44,983 nucleotides of DNA from Acidobacteriota bacterium. GTDB lineage: Bacteria > Acidobacteriota > Vicinamibacteria > Vicinamibacterales > UBA8438. Position 1 is the first letter of the stretch. Each line of letters begins with the position of its first letter. The position numbers were made by a program, and so were the translations under genes. Below, piece after piece: positions 43,574-44,983 of the stretch. The notes under the pieces are model-generated. The model did no database searches, was not told the origin of the DNA, and saw only the letters and a list, made by a program, of their open reading frames with translations. Where the stretch lies: positions 1-44,983 of the forward strand of contig VXRJ01000005.1 of the NCBI GenBank assembly GCA_009838525.1. The letters run 5' to 3'.

Positions 43574-44329
43574 CTAGTCGCTTATCGCCAGTTCCCCCGG
43601 CACGATCGGCCGCGTCCGCGGCAGCCGCCCGCGGTACGACAGATAGCCGACAAAGGCCAGCAGCGCCATGAAGACGGCCAGCTTGACGATGTCGCCCGGC
43701 CGGCCCGGCGGCAGAACCGCCCACAACAGCCAGAGTGTCGGCTGCGCCAGGCACACTGCCCAGAGCGACCCATAGAAGAACCGCCGCTCGTGGCCTTCTC
43801 CCTTCGTCGACGCCTTGACCCGCGGTAGACGTCCCATCGCCCCCAGGATCCAGATCGTCGCCGCGATGGGAAAATAGCCCGCCTCATAAATCTGCCGCAT
43901 CAGCCAATCGCCGGTGGCGATCGCCCACGCCAGCCCCGCGATGTGCAGCACGGCGAACGTCACCACCGCACTCCAGGCGAACGTGTAGCAGACGCGCCGG
44001 TACAGCGGGTTCGGTCGGTCCTCCGTAAAGCGGATGATGTACGGCCGCGCCTCCACCCCCGGCAACCGACCCCGCAAACCCGCGATCCCGGTGCCCAGCA
44101 ACACGACGCCCAGCCAGGCCGCCATCCGCCCGTCGAACCCCGACTCGAAGAGATCAAACGTCAGTGGCCCCGGCAGGATGAAGAAGACCCATATCCAGAT
44201 CGGCCAGTGCACCACCCGGTAGTACACCTTGTTCCGCGCGCGGATCCGCCGATCGCCCGCGAACTCGACCGGGATCCCTCGATCGTCCGTGCCGCCAGCG
44301 ACCTCCCCCGTCTGCAGCGCCGTCATCAT
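43574..44329 (-). CDS. Unknown multi-pass membrane protein
   Basis: I do not recognise a family. The 251-residue product has about six hydrophobic segments: VVHWPIWIWVFFILPG, MAAWLGVVLLGTGIAGL, FAWSAVVTFAVLHIAGLAWAI, YFPIAATIWILGAMG, FFYGSLWAVCLAQPTLWLL and IVKLAVFMALLAFVGYLSY. Short basic loops lie between them, including RLPGVEARPYIIRFTEDRPN. The start is uncertain: GTG 44332, ATG 44329 and ATG 44326 are consecutive codons with no clear ribosome site, and the region just upstream is the T-tract of the rRNA terminator. It lies 9 nt before the M64 gene and may be co-transcribed with it. Confidence 0.7.
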   Translation of the reverse strand: MMTALQTGEVAGGTDDRGIPVEFAGDRRIRARNKVYYRVVHWPIWIWVFFILPGPLTFDLFESGFDGRMAAWLGVVLLGTGIAGLRGRLPGVEARPYIIRFTEDRPNPLYRRVCYTFAWSAVVTFAVLHIAGLAWAIATGDWLMRQIYEAGYFPIAATIWILGAMGRLPRVKASTKGEGHERRFFYGSLWAVCLAQPTLWLLWAVLPPGRPGDIVKLAVFMALLAFVGYLSYRGRLPRTRPIVPGELAISD

Positions 44330-44332
44330 CAC

Positions 44333-44369
44333 GAAGAAAACGCCCGGACTCGGCGTTCGAGTCCGGGCG
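44333..44369 (-). terminator. Rho-independent terminator of the rRNA operon
   Basis: A perfect 12-bp inverted repeat (44341-44352 and 44358-44369, CGCCCGGACTCG arms) with a 5-nt loop is followed on the minus strand by TTTTCTTC (44340-44333). It begins 11 nt downstream of the 5S rRNA 3' end. Its T-tract directly abuts the first codons of the membrane protein gene. Confidence 0.92.
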
Positions 44370-44379
44370 TCAAGAAGAC

Positions 44380-44497
44380 TCCCGGCAGCGACCTACTCTC
44401 CCACGGAGTCGCCCCCGCAGTACCATCGGCGGTAGAGGGCTTAACTGCCGTGTTCGGCATGGGAACGGGTGTTTCCCCTCTCCTATGACCACCGGGA
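44380..44497 (-). rRNA. rrf: 5S ribosomal RNA
   Basis: About 118 nt. The terminal stem pairs TCCCGGTGG at the 5' end with the CTGCCGGGAG end. Conserved internal phrases are present: GGAAACACCCGTTCCCATGCCGAACACGG and GGGGGCGACTCCGTGGGAGAGTAGG, the latter close to the universal loop E/helix V sequence. The ends are placed by the terminal stem and could shift by one or two bases. Confidence 0.95.
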
Positions 44498-44531
44498 AAA
44501 TCTGGAACGGCCCCTACGGTGCGACCGTTCA

Positions 44532-44542
44532 TGTCAAAGAGC
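44532..44542 (-). promoter_or_regulatory. boxA-like antitermination element in the 23S-5S spacer
   Basis: GCTCTTTGACA on the minus strand is very close to the rRNA boxA core (GCTCTTTAACA) bound by NusB-NusE. It lies in the roughly 105 nt spacer between 23S and 5S rRNA. boxA usually sits in the leader and the 16S-23S spacer, so this copy is in a less usual place. Confidence 0.5.
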
Positions 44543-44602
44543 CGACAACGGAATACTCTGCAAACGGCAGCGTTCCAACCACGCAATGTGAAAGAAAAAA
44601 AG

Positions 44603-44983
<381 letters not shown>

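Overview
This is a high-GC, gene-dense bacterial window with short intergenic gaps and many 1-17 nt gene overlaps. Gene content suggests an Acidobacteriota member, perhaps Vicinamibacteria-like: Gld-type ABC export genes with a DUF4340 protein, exported PQQ, molybdopterin and M64 proteins, a bacterial microcompartment (BMC) locus and c-di-AMP synthesis. That placement is inference from gene content; no 16S rRNA is present. The window ends at the right in the 3' end of a minus-strand 23S rRNA gene, with 5S rRNA following it.

Layout. (1) 1-7.7 kb: the start of a proline-rich lipoprotein gene (minus), then plus-strand genes for a receiver-PilZ protein, a GldA/GldF/GldG-like ABC system, a DUF4340 protein and a PBP4-type D-Ala-D-Ala carboxypeptidase. 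(2) 7.7-25.1 kb: an unbroken minus-strand run. In transcription order it reads yebC-ruvC-ruvA-ruvB-fabH-queA, a tRNA with anticodon CAU, tilS-ftsH-folP-cdaA-cdaR-glmM-pdxJ, a small YHS-like membrane protein, a compact BMC cluster, then nth-queE-queC. (3) 25.2-44.3 kb: a more accessory region rich in exported redox proteins. It holds a methyltransferase, a PQQ dehydrogenase, a DegT aminotransferase, GNAT, cytochrome c, an unknown protein, a Tat-exported ThDP enzyme, exported SUMF1-like and RidA-like proteins, a quinone oxidoreductase, glcF (plus) facing glcE/glcD (minus), a two-subunit molybdenum hydroxylase, an M64 peptidase and a membrane protein. (4) 44.3-45.0 kb: terminator, 5S rRNA, a boxA-like element and the partial 23S rRNA.

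The most interesting system is the BMC cluster at 9778-11830. It encodes a class II aldolase whose FucA-like core carries a long disordered linker and a C-terminal amphipathic helix that looks like an encapsulation peptide. With it are one hexameric shell protein (BMC-H), two pentameric vertex proteins (BMC-P), and an unrecognised 81-residue protein with an N-terminal amphipathic helix and a C-terminal four-cysteine cluster. The aldehyde dehydrogenase, phosphotransacylase and alcohol dehydrogenase usual for metabolosomes are absent from the window. The cluster therefore looks like a minimal or satellite aldolase compartment set inside a housekeeping gene run.

A second theme is periplasmic redox chemistry. 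A Tat-targeted 2-hydroxyacyl-CoA-lyase/oxalyl-CoA-decarboxylase-like ThDP enzyme is clustered with a cytochrome c, a Tat-targeted molybdenum hydroxylase sits upstream of glycolate-oxidase-like subunits, and a PQQ dehydrogenase lies nearby.
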